Notes under the pieces: model-generated
What the model saw: only the letters and a program-made list of their open reading frames with translations
What the model was told of the DNA's origin: nothing
Databases searched by the model: none
Assembly: GCA_963783095.1 (NCBI GenBank)
Contig: CAWAMR010000010.1
Span: 1-64,000, forward strand
Origin: CAWAMR01 sp963783095
Lineage (GTDB): Bacteria > Planctomycetota > Planctomycetia > Gemmatales > Gemmataceae
Direction of reading: 5' to 3'
DNA length: 64,000 nt
In this document: one piece after another, positions 26,834 to 34,779 of the stretch
Position numbering within the stretch: position 1 is the first letter of the stretch
Layout: every line of letters starts with the position of its first letter
Program-made: the position numbers and the translations under genes

Positions 26834-27295
26834 ATGCGAATCCTCATGTTACTCAGTCTGCTCACCGTCGGGTGTGGTCAAAGCCAAACATCGCAAGGCG
26901 ACGAGAAGAAGAATGGCAAGGACGGAAAGCCGGCCGGTCAATCCGGCGGCAACCCAAGCCTGACTGGGGTGGTGCAGAACGTGCGCGGGGCGGTGAACCG
27001 CACGGTCACGCAAGCCGAACTGAAAAGTCTGCACCTTTATATCGATACTGCATCCGGCGCGAGCGGGGAAATGCCAACAATCCAACAGATCACGACCGAT
27101 GTATCGAGTCCCACGGGCGATCGTAAACTTGCCGCAGCACTTCAGGATGGCTCGATCGTGTTGACGGGCACTCGGACGCGGGAAGGAATCTGGGCATACG
27201 AGAAAAATGCTCTGACCGCAGGAGGCATGGTGGTGAAGTCCGACGGTATCGAACGCATGACCGCTGAGCAGTTGAAAAAGGCGCTGACAAGGTGA
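26834..27295 (+). CDS. Small lipoprotein between nuoF and nuoG
   Basis: 153 residues from ATG 26834. The signal MRILMLLSLLTVGC ends at a lipobox Cys, followed by a Lys/Gly/Ser linker. The domain has LKSLHLYIDTASGASGEMPT, DRKLAAALQDGSIVLTGTRT, REGIWAYEKNALTAGGMVV and a C-terminal ERMTAEQLKKAL. I do not recognise the family, though similar short planctomycete lipoproteins share the GIWAYEK pattern. The stop codon lies inside the first unit of a GTGACAAG tandem repeat, so the repeat has reached the coding end. Confidence 0.65.
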   Translation: MRILMLLSLLTVGCGQSQTSQGDEKKNGKDGKPAGQSGGNPSLTGVVQNVRGAVNRTVTQAELKSLHLYIDTASGASGEMPTIQQITTDVSSPTGDRKLAAALQDGSIVLTGTRTREGIWAYEKNALTAGGMVVKSDGIERMTAEQLKKALTR

Positions 27296-27413
27296 CAAGG
27301 TGACAAGGTGACAAGGTGACGACAAGGATGATTCACTAAAGGATTGAATAGGGTTTTGACAAGATTAGTCGCCATAGACATCGGTCTTTCATGGTCACCT
27401 TGTCACCTTGTCA
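27285..27413. repeat. Inverted tandem-repeat hairpin, unit GTGACAAG
   Basis: The left arm 27285-27327 contains about five GTGACAAG octamers, the first overlapping the lipoprotein stop codon. The right arm 27393-27413 carries two and a half complementary CACCTTGT units, and a partial one follows at 27421. The hairpin ends about 33 bases before nuoG. The same octamer recurs at 53440-53625. Confidence 0.8.
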
Positions 27414-27445
27414 TCTTTCGAACCTTGTCATGCTGAGAGGATCTA

Positions 27446-29140
27446 ATGGCAACCGTTTACGTGAATGACAAACCGGTCGATATCGGCAACGAGCGCCTCA
27501 ATTGCATTCAGGCCGCTGAGAAGGCCGGCGTTCTCATTCCCAGTTACTGTTATCATCCGCGCTCACGGTGGTTGCAAGTTGTCGGATGTGTCTGGTTGAA
27601 GTCGGCGAGCTCAAAGACGGCAAGGTCATGATCCCGCCCAAGGTCTTTCCGGGCTGCCAAACGCCAGTTAAGGACGGCAGCGTCATCGTCACCGGAGAGT
27701 ACGCCAAGCGCGACCAGAACATTCCCGCTCTGCCTTACGATCCGAAATATAAACCGGGTGTGCTGGCCGAGAAATCGCAGGCCGATACCCTGGAAGGGAT
27801 ATTGCTCAATCACCCGCTCGATTGTCCGGTTTGCGATAAAGCAGGCGAGTGCAAGCTGCAAGATTATAGTTTTCAGTTCGGCAATGCGGAAACGCGCATG
27901 GTCGATCCGAAAAACCAACCCGCCAACAAACCGGAATTAAGTTCAACCATCACGCTGTTTACCGATCGCTGCATCATGTGTTCGCGCTGCGTTCGCTTCA
28001 CGCGCGAAATATCCGGGACCGCAGAGCTACAGATTATCAATCGCGGTCATCATTCGGAAATTGATGTTTTTCCAGGGGAGCCACTCGAAAACAAGCTGGC
28101 TGGGAATGTGGTCGATCTTTGCCCGGTCGGTGCGCTTGGCTCCAAGGATTTTCTCTACAAGCAACGAGTCTGGTATTTGAAGCAATCTCCGAGTGTCTGT
28201 GCGGGATGCAGTACCGGCTGCAGCATTGAAGCGGATACCAACAAAGATGTCGTATTTCGGCTTCGGCCTCGTCACAATCCGCTGGCGCAAGGCTACTTCA
28301 TGTGCGATGAGGGCCGGTATGGCTTTCATTACATCAATGCCAAGAATCGGCTCGGCCGGCCCATGGTCCGACACGAAACGAACCTGATTCCGACCCCCTG
28401 GGCACAAGTGATCCCGGCGATTCGAAGCGATTTCGCCGAAGCTGCTCGCACATCGGCGAACCAGGTTTACGCGGTGCTGTCGCCGTTTTTGACCTGTGAG
28501 GAAGCCTATCTCGCGGCCAAGTGGTTCAAATCGCTTTCTGGGGATGTCAAGCTGGCGCTCGGCTTTGTTCCGGTGGTTGGTGAGGATGATCGTTATCCGA
28601 AAGATCGCCGGGGCCAGGCACTCGAACAGACCAAGTTTACGATCCGAGCGGAAAAGTGCCCAAACCGCAAGGGTGTCGAGGCGATCCTGCAACATTTTGT
28701 GTCGGAGATCATACCGTTTGAGCGCGTCGTCGAAGCCGCCAAAAACAACGAGGCCAAGGCGATTTTCTTGACGACCGGCTATCCGAATCCCGGCACGATG
28801 TCGGAATTCGATGCCGATCGGATCGGCGATGCGCCCCTTCTGGTCGTGGTCGATTTCGCAACCGGCTTCTTGACCCGGAAAGCCAAATATGTTCTGCCCG
28901 CAACCAGTTTCGCCGAGAAGCACGGAACTTACGTCAATCATGCCGGGTTGGCGCAGGTGATTCATCGTTGTGCCCGCCCGCCGCAAGAGGGCGCGGGTTG
29001 AAGGGCAACTCTTCATGGACTTGCTGGAACGAAAGGGTTTGCTGCAAGCAACGGAAGTGCGAAAAGAATTGGCTGCGGAGATTCCCTATTTCGCAGCACT
29101 CGCGGGAGATGTTGGGGAGTATGGGGTGAAGTTGACATGA
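27446..29140 (+). CDS. nuoG: NADH-quinone oxidoreductase subunit G (75 kDa), two frame breaks
   Basis: About 564 residues when rejoined. The N-terminal ferredoxin domain starts MATVYVNDKPVDIGNERLNC; after a missing base near 27562 it reads VASCRMCLVEVGELKDGKVM. Cluster ligands: HPLDCPVCDKAGECKLQDYS (His/Cys cluster), DRCIMCSRCVRFTREISGTA with VVDLCPVGAL, and CAGCSTGCSIEADTN with FMCDEGRYGF (molybdopterin-type domain). A second break near 28990 precedes RVEGQLFMDLLERKGLLQ and the end at 29140. The C-terminal domain is short, as in other planctomycetes. Its stop overlaps the nuoH start. Confidence 0.92.
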
Positions 29141-30469
29141 TTACCTTCAATCTCATATATACGATCGTCATTATCGTTGCCGTGATGGCGGTGCTGCTCG
29201 GTACGGTCGCCTATCTTGTATTGGCGGAGCGCAAAGTCTCCGCCTACATGCAAGACCGGCTTGGCCCCAATCGCGTTGGCCCTTTTGGACTGTTGCAGCC
29301 TTTGGCCGATGGCTTGAAGATGTTCTTCAAAGAAGACATCATCCCGACGCACGTCGATAAAGTGTTTTACATGCTCGCGCCGGGTATTGCGGTCGGGACC
29401 GCCTTGCTGGCGTTTTCCATCGTCCCGTTCGGGGCCACGCAACCACCTCCTGCTCCGGTAGTTATTCCGCAAGAGCGAGTTAGCCGAAAAAATGGAAACC
29501 GCGCAGAGGGAACGCGACGAAGCGATCGCCGCCGCCACGAACCTGGATCAGGAAATTCAGAACATTTCCAGGATCTATCAGCGCAAGCAGGATGATGCAC
29601 GCGACTGGTATAAACCGTTCTTCGTCGCTGCGCAGGCCGACTACAACAAGAAGCTGGAAGCCTATCAGGACAAAACTTCCTTTGTCATTGCCCCGGCCGT
29701 CGATATCGGATTGCTCTTTTCGCTGGCAATCGGCAGCCTGGCCGTCTACGGCATTATCCTGGGCGGCTGGTCGGCCAACAACAAGTATAGTCTGCTCGGC
29801 TCTCTCAGATCGTCCGCGCAGATCATCAGTTATGAGATTCCGCTGGGCATGTCGATTGTGGGAGTCATCCTTTATGCGGGATCGCTGAATTTGGAACGAA
29901 TCATCGACTGGCAAACGCAGCACGGCTGGTTCATCTTGTACCAGCCGCTCGCGTTCCTCTTGTTCATGACGGCAGTCTATGCGGAATGCAATCGGTTGCC
30001 GTTCGATCTCCCGGAAGCCGAGCAGGAACTCGTCGGCGGTTATCACACCGAATACAGCAGCATGAAGTTCGGCATGTTTTTCATGGGTGAATACACGCAC
30101 ATGATCACGACCAGCTTCCTGATGAGCATTCTGTTTTTTGGAGGCTGGCATTTCCCCTGGCTGAGCGACATCGACGGCATCATCGGCATCATTTTGAAGT
30201 TTGCGATTCTGGGGGCCAAGGTTACCGGATTCTTGATGCTCTATCTTTTCGTGCGCTGGACGATACCGCGCTTCCGGTTCGATCAGTTGATGAGTCTGGC
30301 CTGGCAGATGTTGATTCCGCTTTCGATCATTCATTTATTATTTGTGATGATTGTGCGTGAATATGAGATTTCCCGGTGGGTCATGACGGTTCTGTCGATA
30401 GGGTTGTTCTTTGCGGCAGCGCTTGTAACGACCCGGCCGAAGCCGAATGTGAAACGGGCGATGGTGTGA
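29137..30469 (+). CDS. nuoH: NADH-quinone oxidoreductase subunit H with coiled-coil insertion, one frame break
   Basis: About 443 residues against the usual 320-350. It links the peripheral and membrane arms and forms the quinone entry. AERKVSAYMQDRLGPNRVGP and FGLLQPLADGLKMFFKED are canonical. After the second helix (IVPFGATQPPP) the frame breaks near 29475, and about 75 charged residues follow (KSELAEKMETAQRERDEAIA ... KLEAYQDK), predicted helical coiled coil. The third helix (APAVDIGLLFSLAIGSLAVY) then resumes, with RSSAQIISYEIPLG and YAECNRLPFDLPEAEQELVG later. The insertion is in-frame and part of the protein, not an artefact of the break. Confidence 0.92.
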
Positions 30470-30472
30470 GTC

Positions 30473-30627
30473 CCCAGGGTGCGCCGAGTACGGCGACCCT
30501 GGGCTGTGTTGTGGCACTCCTTCAGAGTGCAAAGACAAAAAGCGGTCAACGCGAAGCGTTGAGTTACGTACCCTGAAGGGGTACTACAACACAGCCCAGG
30601 GTCGCCGTACTCGGCGCACCCTGGGAA
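30473..30627. repeat. Long inverted-repeat element (copy 2), CCCAGGGTGCGCC type
   Basis: The left block 30473-30503 and right block 30595-30625 are perfect reverse complements of about 31 bases, extended by CTGTGTTGT/ACAACACAG. Inner hairpins GCACTC..GAGTGC and AACGCGAAGCGTT lie between them. It shares both 31-base blocks and the GAAGCGT/CACTCCTTCAGAGTG parts with 24053-24272. It separates nuoH from nuoI. Confidence 0.85.
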
Positions 30628-30665
30628 ACCAGCAACCCTGGGATTTGTTTCCAAAAGGAACCGTT

Positions 30666-31223
30666 ATGCCGATTGCCGAGAAAGATATTCGCTGGGTTGA
30701 TGAACCGAGAATCGGTTTTTGGGAACGGCTCTATATCCCCGCGATTCTCGAAGGCTTGAACACCACCATCAAGCATATGTTCAAGCCGACTCTCACCGAG
30801 CAATATCCCGAACAAAAGTCGGAGATGCCGGCGAACTATCGGGGGGTGCATCGACTCAATCGCGATGAGCAAGGGCGCGTGCGCTGTGTCGCCTGCTATA
30901 TGTGCGCCACCGCCTGTCCTGCACATTGCATCGATATTGTTGCCGCGCCGTCACCGTGGACCGATCGGGAAAAGTATCCCGAAACTTTCGTCATCGATGA
31001 ATTGCGCTGTATCTACTGTGGAATGTGCGAGGATGCATGCCCCGTCGATGCCATCGAATTGACTTCGCTCTATGATCTGACCGGCCTGAGCCGGGAGCAG
31101 ATGATCTTCGATAAAGAGAAATTACTGAGCGTCTTCGATCAGACCACCGCTGCGGGGACGGACCCCGTGCGAACTGCCTCCGGCAAGCTTGGACCGGCCT
31201 CGGAACTCCCCGTGGTAAAGTGA
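30666..31223 (+). CDS. nuoI: NADH-quinone oxidoreductase subunit I
   Basis: 185 residues from ATG 30666 (GGAA eight bases upstream). It carries clusters N6a and N6b, with ligands visible as CVACYMCATACPAHCI and CIYCGMCEDACPVDAIE. The N-terminal helix region (FWERLYIPAILEGLNTTIKH) anchors it at the membrane arm. Its stop overlaps the nuoJ GTG start. Confidence 0.95.
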   Translation: MPIAEKDIRWVDEPRIGFWERLYIPAILEGLNTTIKHMFKPTLTEQYPEQKSEMPANYRGVHRLNRDEQGRVRCVACYMCATACPAHCIDIVAAPSPWTDREKYPETFVIDELRCIYCGMCEDACPVDAIELTSLYDLTGLSREQMIFDKEKLLSVFDQTTAAGTDPVRTASGKLGPASELPVVK

Positions 31224-32314
31224 GAATCACTCCCTTGTTATTCGCGCAAACTCTCTCGGAGACTCCCCTGAACTGGGCCGTGCTGTTTCCCATCATCGTG
31301 GGCTTTTTGTCCATCTGGTACTTGCTGCCCACGGCCCGGCCGCGCCCGATGATTTTTGGCTTGCTGGGCGGTGTGGTGACCCTGATCGGCTTCGGAGTCT
31401 TTCTGGCCTTCGGCATCGATCGGACTCTTCCCATCAGCGCGGAGGCGTTTCTTTTCGCCTCGTTTTCATTCATGGCGATCGGGTTTGCAACCGCCATGAT
31501 CGCCCAGCGCAACCCGGCCCGCGCTGCGATTTGTTTTGCGCTGGTCGTTCTCAATGTGTGCGGATTGTTCCTGTTGTTGGCCGCACCTTTCTTGATGGCC
31601 GCAACCATCATTATCTACGCAGGCGCGATCATTGTTACCTTCCTGTTCGTCATCATGCTGTCGCATCAGAGCGGCTATACCGATGCCAACGACCGCTCCC
31701 GCGAACCATTCCTTGCCGCAGCGGTTGGTTTTCTCTTGTTGGCACCATTGCTGATCGTGTTACAACGTGTCTACAACACGCGCGACATTGAAGAGTTGAT
31801 CGCGCGTGCAGATCACTATGCCAAGGCAGAAAGTATCGATGAAAACCTGAAGGGCGACGATTATACTCATCTCAAGAGTTTTCAAAGCGATGTCACTGCT
31901 GCACTGACCCGGCTCGGCATGGAAGACCCGGATGCGATCGGAAACTCGGTCTTGGCTCAACAATTCTCGAAAGTCGATAAGGCCTCCAACGGGCTTACCG
32001 TTGAGATTGGAATGGATAATGTCGGCGATGTGAAAATGAACATGGCCGCAATCCGCGATGGACTGACCTATCTCAAATCGGTGCGCGACGGTTTTACGAA
32101 TCCTCACCCGGAAGTCGTACTTTCTCCCTATGGTCAGGCGTTGACGCTCGAACCTGGAGCGCCACACCAACTCCCAGCTGCCAATGTTTCAGCGCTGGGC
32201 CGGGTTCTCTACACCGATCACTTGTTGGCGATCGAGCTGGCCGGCACGTTGTTACTGGTAGCGACGATCGGTGCCATCGCCATCGCGGGAGGGAGAAAAG
32301 AGAAGACACCATGA
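31220..32314 (+). CDS. nuoJ: NADH-quinone oxidoreductase subunit J with large extra domain
   Basis: 364 residues, about twice the usual 165-200. The helices and the pi-bulge motif region MAATIIIYAGAIIVTFLFVI are normal. Between the penultimate helix (FLAAAVGFLLLAPLLIVLQR) and the last helix (LLAIELAGTLLLVATIGAIA) lies a hydrophilic domain of about 150 residues (DHYAKAESIDENLKGDDYTH ... YTDH) without cysteines and without a family I recognise. It starts at GTG 31220, overlapping nuoI; its end overlaps nuoK. The frame is intact, so the extra domain is real. Confidence 0.92.
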   Translation: MRITPLLFAQTLSETPLNWAVLFPIIVGFLSIWYLLPTARPRPMIFGLLGGVVTLIGFGVFLAFGIDRTLPISAEAFLFASFSFMAIGFATAMIAQRNPARAAICFALVVLNVCGLFLLLAAPFLMAATIIIYAGAIIVTFLFVIMLSHQSGYTDANDRSREPFLAAAVGFLLLAPLLIVLQRVYNTRDIEELIARADHYAKAESIDENLKGDDYTHLKSFQSDVTAALTRLGMEDPDAIGNSVLAQQFSKVDKASNGLTVEIGMDNVGDVKMNMAAIRDGLTYLKSVRDGFTNPHPEVVLSPYGQALTLEPGAPHQLPAANVSALGRVLYTDHLLAIELAGTLLLVATIGAIAIAGGRKEKTP

Positions 32315-32733
32315 TTCCACTACCCTACTATCTCGCCGTGGGCGCTGTGCTCTTCGCGCTCGGGTTGATCGGTTTTCTGACCCGGCGGCATTTGATCGTG
32401 ATGTTCCTCTGCGCAGAATTGATGTTACAAGGCGTGGCTATCAACTTCGTCGCTTTCTCGCGCTATCACGGCAATCTGCACGGTCAGGTCTTCACGCTGT
32501 TCGTGGTGACCGTCGCAGCTTGCGAAGCTGGTATCGCCCTGGCGCTGATCCTGGTTCTGTATCGCCGCAAGAAATCGCTGGATGTCAGTGTCTGGCAGGA
32601 TCTGCACGATCCGGACGTGGCTCCGCTGTTCGATACGGAGCCTTTCCCCGAGGTCGAAAAGGAGCTGGAATTGCCGAAGTTGCCGCCGGCAGGCATCGAG
32701 CCTGTCCGGCCGGAGGACCGCCAGTATGTTTGA
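32311..32733 (+). CDS. nuoK: NADH-quinone oxidoreductase subunit K with C-terminal extension
   Basis: 140 residues; the usual length is about 100. The three helices and both conserved Glu residues are visible (MFLCAELMLQGVAINFVAFS, VTVAACEAGIALALILVLYR). After YRRKKSLDVSVWQDLH an additional acidic, Pro-rich tail of about 40 residues (TEPFPEVEKELELPKLPPAG) follows. It overlaps nuoJ by 4 bases and nuoL by 8 bases. Confidence 0.93.
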   Translation: MIPLPYYLAVGAVLFALGLIGFLTRRHLIVMFLCAELMLQGVAINFVAFSRYHGNLHGQVFTLFVVTVAACEAGIALALILVLYRRKKSLDVSVWQDLHDPDVAPLFDTEPFPEVEKELELPKLPPAGIEPVRPEDRQYV

Positions 32734-34672
32734 GATTCAGAACGTGCTCTGGCTCATCCCCGGCCTGCCCCTTTTAGGTGCGGCCGGCTGCGCGCTCTTA
32801 GGCTCCAAGAAAAAGTTCAGCCATCTGCCCTGTGTCATCGGCGCGGTTGGGGCCTTCGCTTTGACTTTGCTGGTCCTGGCGGGAATGCCCGATGATAACC
32901 CCCTTGTGTCGACCAGTTTCTTGACCTGGTTTCAGATCGGATCGGTCAACGTCGAGGCCCGGCTCACCGTCGATCCCCTGTCGGCGATCATGTTGCTGGG
33001 GATCACCTTTATCGGCACGTGGATCGTGATTTTCTCGATCGGCTACATGCACGACGATCCTGGCTACAGCCGGTATTTTGCCTGCGTCAGCCTGTTCCTT
33101 TTCTCGATGACTTTGCTCGTCCTGGCCGATAATTTGATCCTGTTGTTCGCAGGCTGGGAGGGTGTGGGTCTGTGCAGTTATTTGTTGATCGGTTACTGGT
33201 ATTTCAAACCCTCCGCGGCCCAAGCTGCGCGGAAAGCGTTTCTCGTCACTCGCCTTGGCGACGTCGGCTTGATCCTGGGCATCTTTGTGCTCTGGTCGCA
33301 TAGCGACCACAATCTCGACTTCGAATCGATCTTCAGCGGTGCCGTTTATTGGTCGCAGAAAAGTCCTGAGACGCTGGCGCTAGGCTGCCTGCTGTTATTC
33401 TGCGGCGCTGTCGGGAAATCGGCACAATTCCCGCTCTACGTCTGGTTGCCCGATGCCATGGAAGGCCCCACTCCGGTCAGCGCGCTGATCCATGCGGCGA
33501 CGATGGTGACCGCAGGTGTTTACTTGCTGGCCCGGTGCGCACCGCTGTTTGTGCTGGTGCCGGGCGTGCAGATATTGGTCGCCGTGATCGGTGCCCTGAC
33601 CGCAATCATCGCGGCGTTTATCGCCATGACGCAAAATGACTTGAAGCGTGTTCTTGCCTATTCGACGGTGAGCCAGTTGGGGTATATGTTCCTTGCGCTC
33701 GGCTGCGGCGGCAAGGTGCTCGCCACCGTTGCCGTCACCGCCGCCATCTTTCATCTGTTCACGCACGCTTTCTTCAAAGCGGTACTTTTTCTCTCGGCAG
33801 GCAGCGTGATGCACTCGATGGGCGATGTCATCGATATGAGGAAGTTTGGCGGCTTGCGAAAAATCCTGCCCATCACCCGTATTACTTTTCTTTGTGGAGC
33901 GGCGGCACTCGCGGGCTTGCCCTTGTTGTCGGGTTTCTGGAGTAAGGATCAGATACTCGAAGCGGTTCATGAGGCATCGAAGACAGGGGATTACGCCAAT
34001 ACGTATCTTCTTTTGTTCGCGGTGGCTGTCCTCACCGCCGGCATGACCGCGTTCTATACGTTCCGCGCCTATTTTCGCACCTTCTCGGGCGAAACCAGGA
34101 TCCCGGCCGAGGCGGGAGATCACCCTCACGAATCGCCGTCCGTGATGACCATACCGCTGATCGTGCTCGCAGCAGGCGCTGTCTTGGTTGGCATCATTGC
34201 TGAACCATTCACGCACTGGTTCAGCGGATTCCTTCGTAGCGCCGCGAATATCGCCCGGGCCGATGCGGGCAAGAGTGCAGAGTCGCATCTCGATTGGCCC
34301 TTGATGATCGGCAGCTCCTCGATCGCTGTTGCCGGTGTCGCGGTGGCTTACTGGATGTACGTCCTCAGACCTGCCCTGCCGGATTGGGTGGCCAAGAAGA
34401 TACCGGGCTGGTATCACTTATCGCTGAACAAGTTATATGTCGATGAAATCTATAACTTATTGTTCGTACAGCCCATGAATATCTGCGCGGCCATCTGCAA
34501 AGGTTTTGAAGGATTGGTCTTCGACATCGTCCGGCTCATCGCGGCCATCCCGCGCGGTTTGGCGGAGTTGCTGCGCCCCTTGCAAAACGGCCTCATTCAG
34601 TTTTATGCGTTGACCATGGCAGTGGGTCTGGTGGCGTTTATCGGGTACTTGATTTTGTGGGCGGGAAAATAA
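32726..34672 (+). CDS. nuoL: NADH-quinone oxidoreductase subunit L
   Basis: 648 residues from ATG 32726, inside the 3' end of nuoK. The distal antiporter-like proton pump. Conserved residues appear in FAGWEGVGLCSYLLIGYW (Glu), GKSAQFPLYVWLPDAMEGPT (Lys), PVSALIHAATMVTAGVYLLA and LKRVLAYSTVSQLGYMFLA. The long C-terminal lateral helix region is present (PGWYHLSLNKLYVDEIYNLL). The frame is intact. Confidence 0.95.
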   Translation: MFEIQNVLWLIPGLPLLGAAGCALLGSKKKFSHLPCVIGAVGAFALTLLVLAGMPDDNPLVSTSFLTWFQIGSVNVEARLTVDPLSAIMLLGITFIGTWIVIFSIGYMHDDPGYSRYFACVSLFLFSMTLLVLADNLILLFAGWEGVGLCSYLLIGYWYFKPSAAQAARKAFLVTRLGDVGLILGIFVLWSHSDHNLDFESIFSGAVYWSQKSPETLALGCLLLFCGAVGKSAQFPLYVWLPDAMEGPTPVSALIHAATMVTAGVYLLARCAPLFVLVPGVQILVAVIGALTAIIAAFIAMTQNDLKRVLAYSTVSQLGYMFLALGCGGKVLATVAVTAAIFHLFTHAFFKAVLFLSAGSVMHSMGDVIDMRKFGGLRKILPITRITFLCGAAALAGLPLLSGFWSKDQILEAVHEASKTGDYANTYLLLFAVAVLTAGMTAFYTFRAYFRTFSGETRIPAEAGDHPHESPSVMTIPLIVLAAGAVLVGIIAEPFTHWFSGFLRSAANIARADAGKSAESHLDWPLMIGSSSIAVAGVAVAYWMYVLRPALPDWVAKKIPGWYHLSLNKLYVDEIYNLLFVQPMNICAAICKGFEGLVFDIVRLIAAIPRGLAELLRPLQNGLIQFYALTMAVGLVAFIGYLILWAGK

Positions 34673-34676
34673 GGAT

Positions 34677-34762
34677 CAGTGTTCAGTGTTCAGTGTTCAG
34701 TGTTCAGTTCAAAAGCCAATGTCTTGAACTGAAAACTGAAAACTGAAAACTGAACACTGATC
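34677..34762. repeat. Inverted tandem-repeat hairpin, unit TTCAGTG
   Basis: The left arm 34677-34710 is four to five TTCAGTG heptamers. The right arm 34727-34762 is the approximate complement (AACTGAA/AACTGAACACTGA). The loop is about 16 bases. It ends 18 bases before the nuoM start, between nuoL and nuoM. Confidence 0.82.
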
Positions 34763-34779
34763 TCAAAGAGATCACTGAA

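Noticed and set aside
28027..29016. Minus-strand frame of more than 300 codons opposite nuoG
   Set aside because: An antisense shadow; the plus strand has all Fe-S cluster motifs of NuoG.
29480..30334. Minus-strand frame opposite nuoH
   Set aside because: An antisense shadow of a conserved membrane protein with normal motifs.
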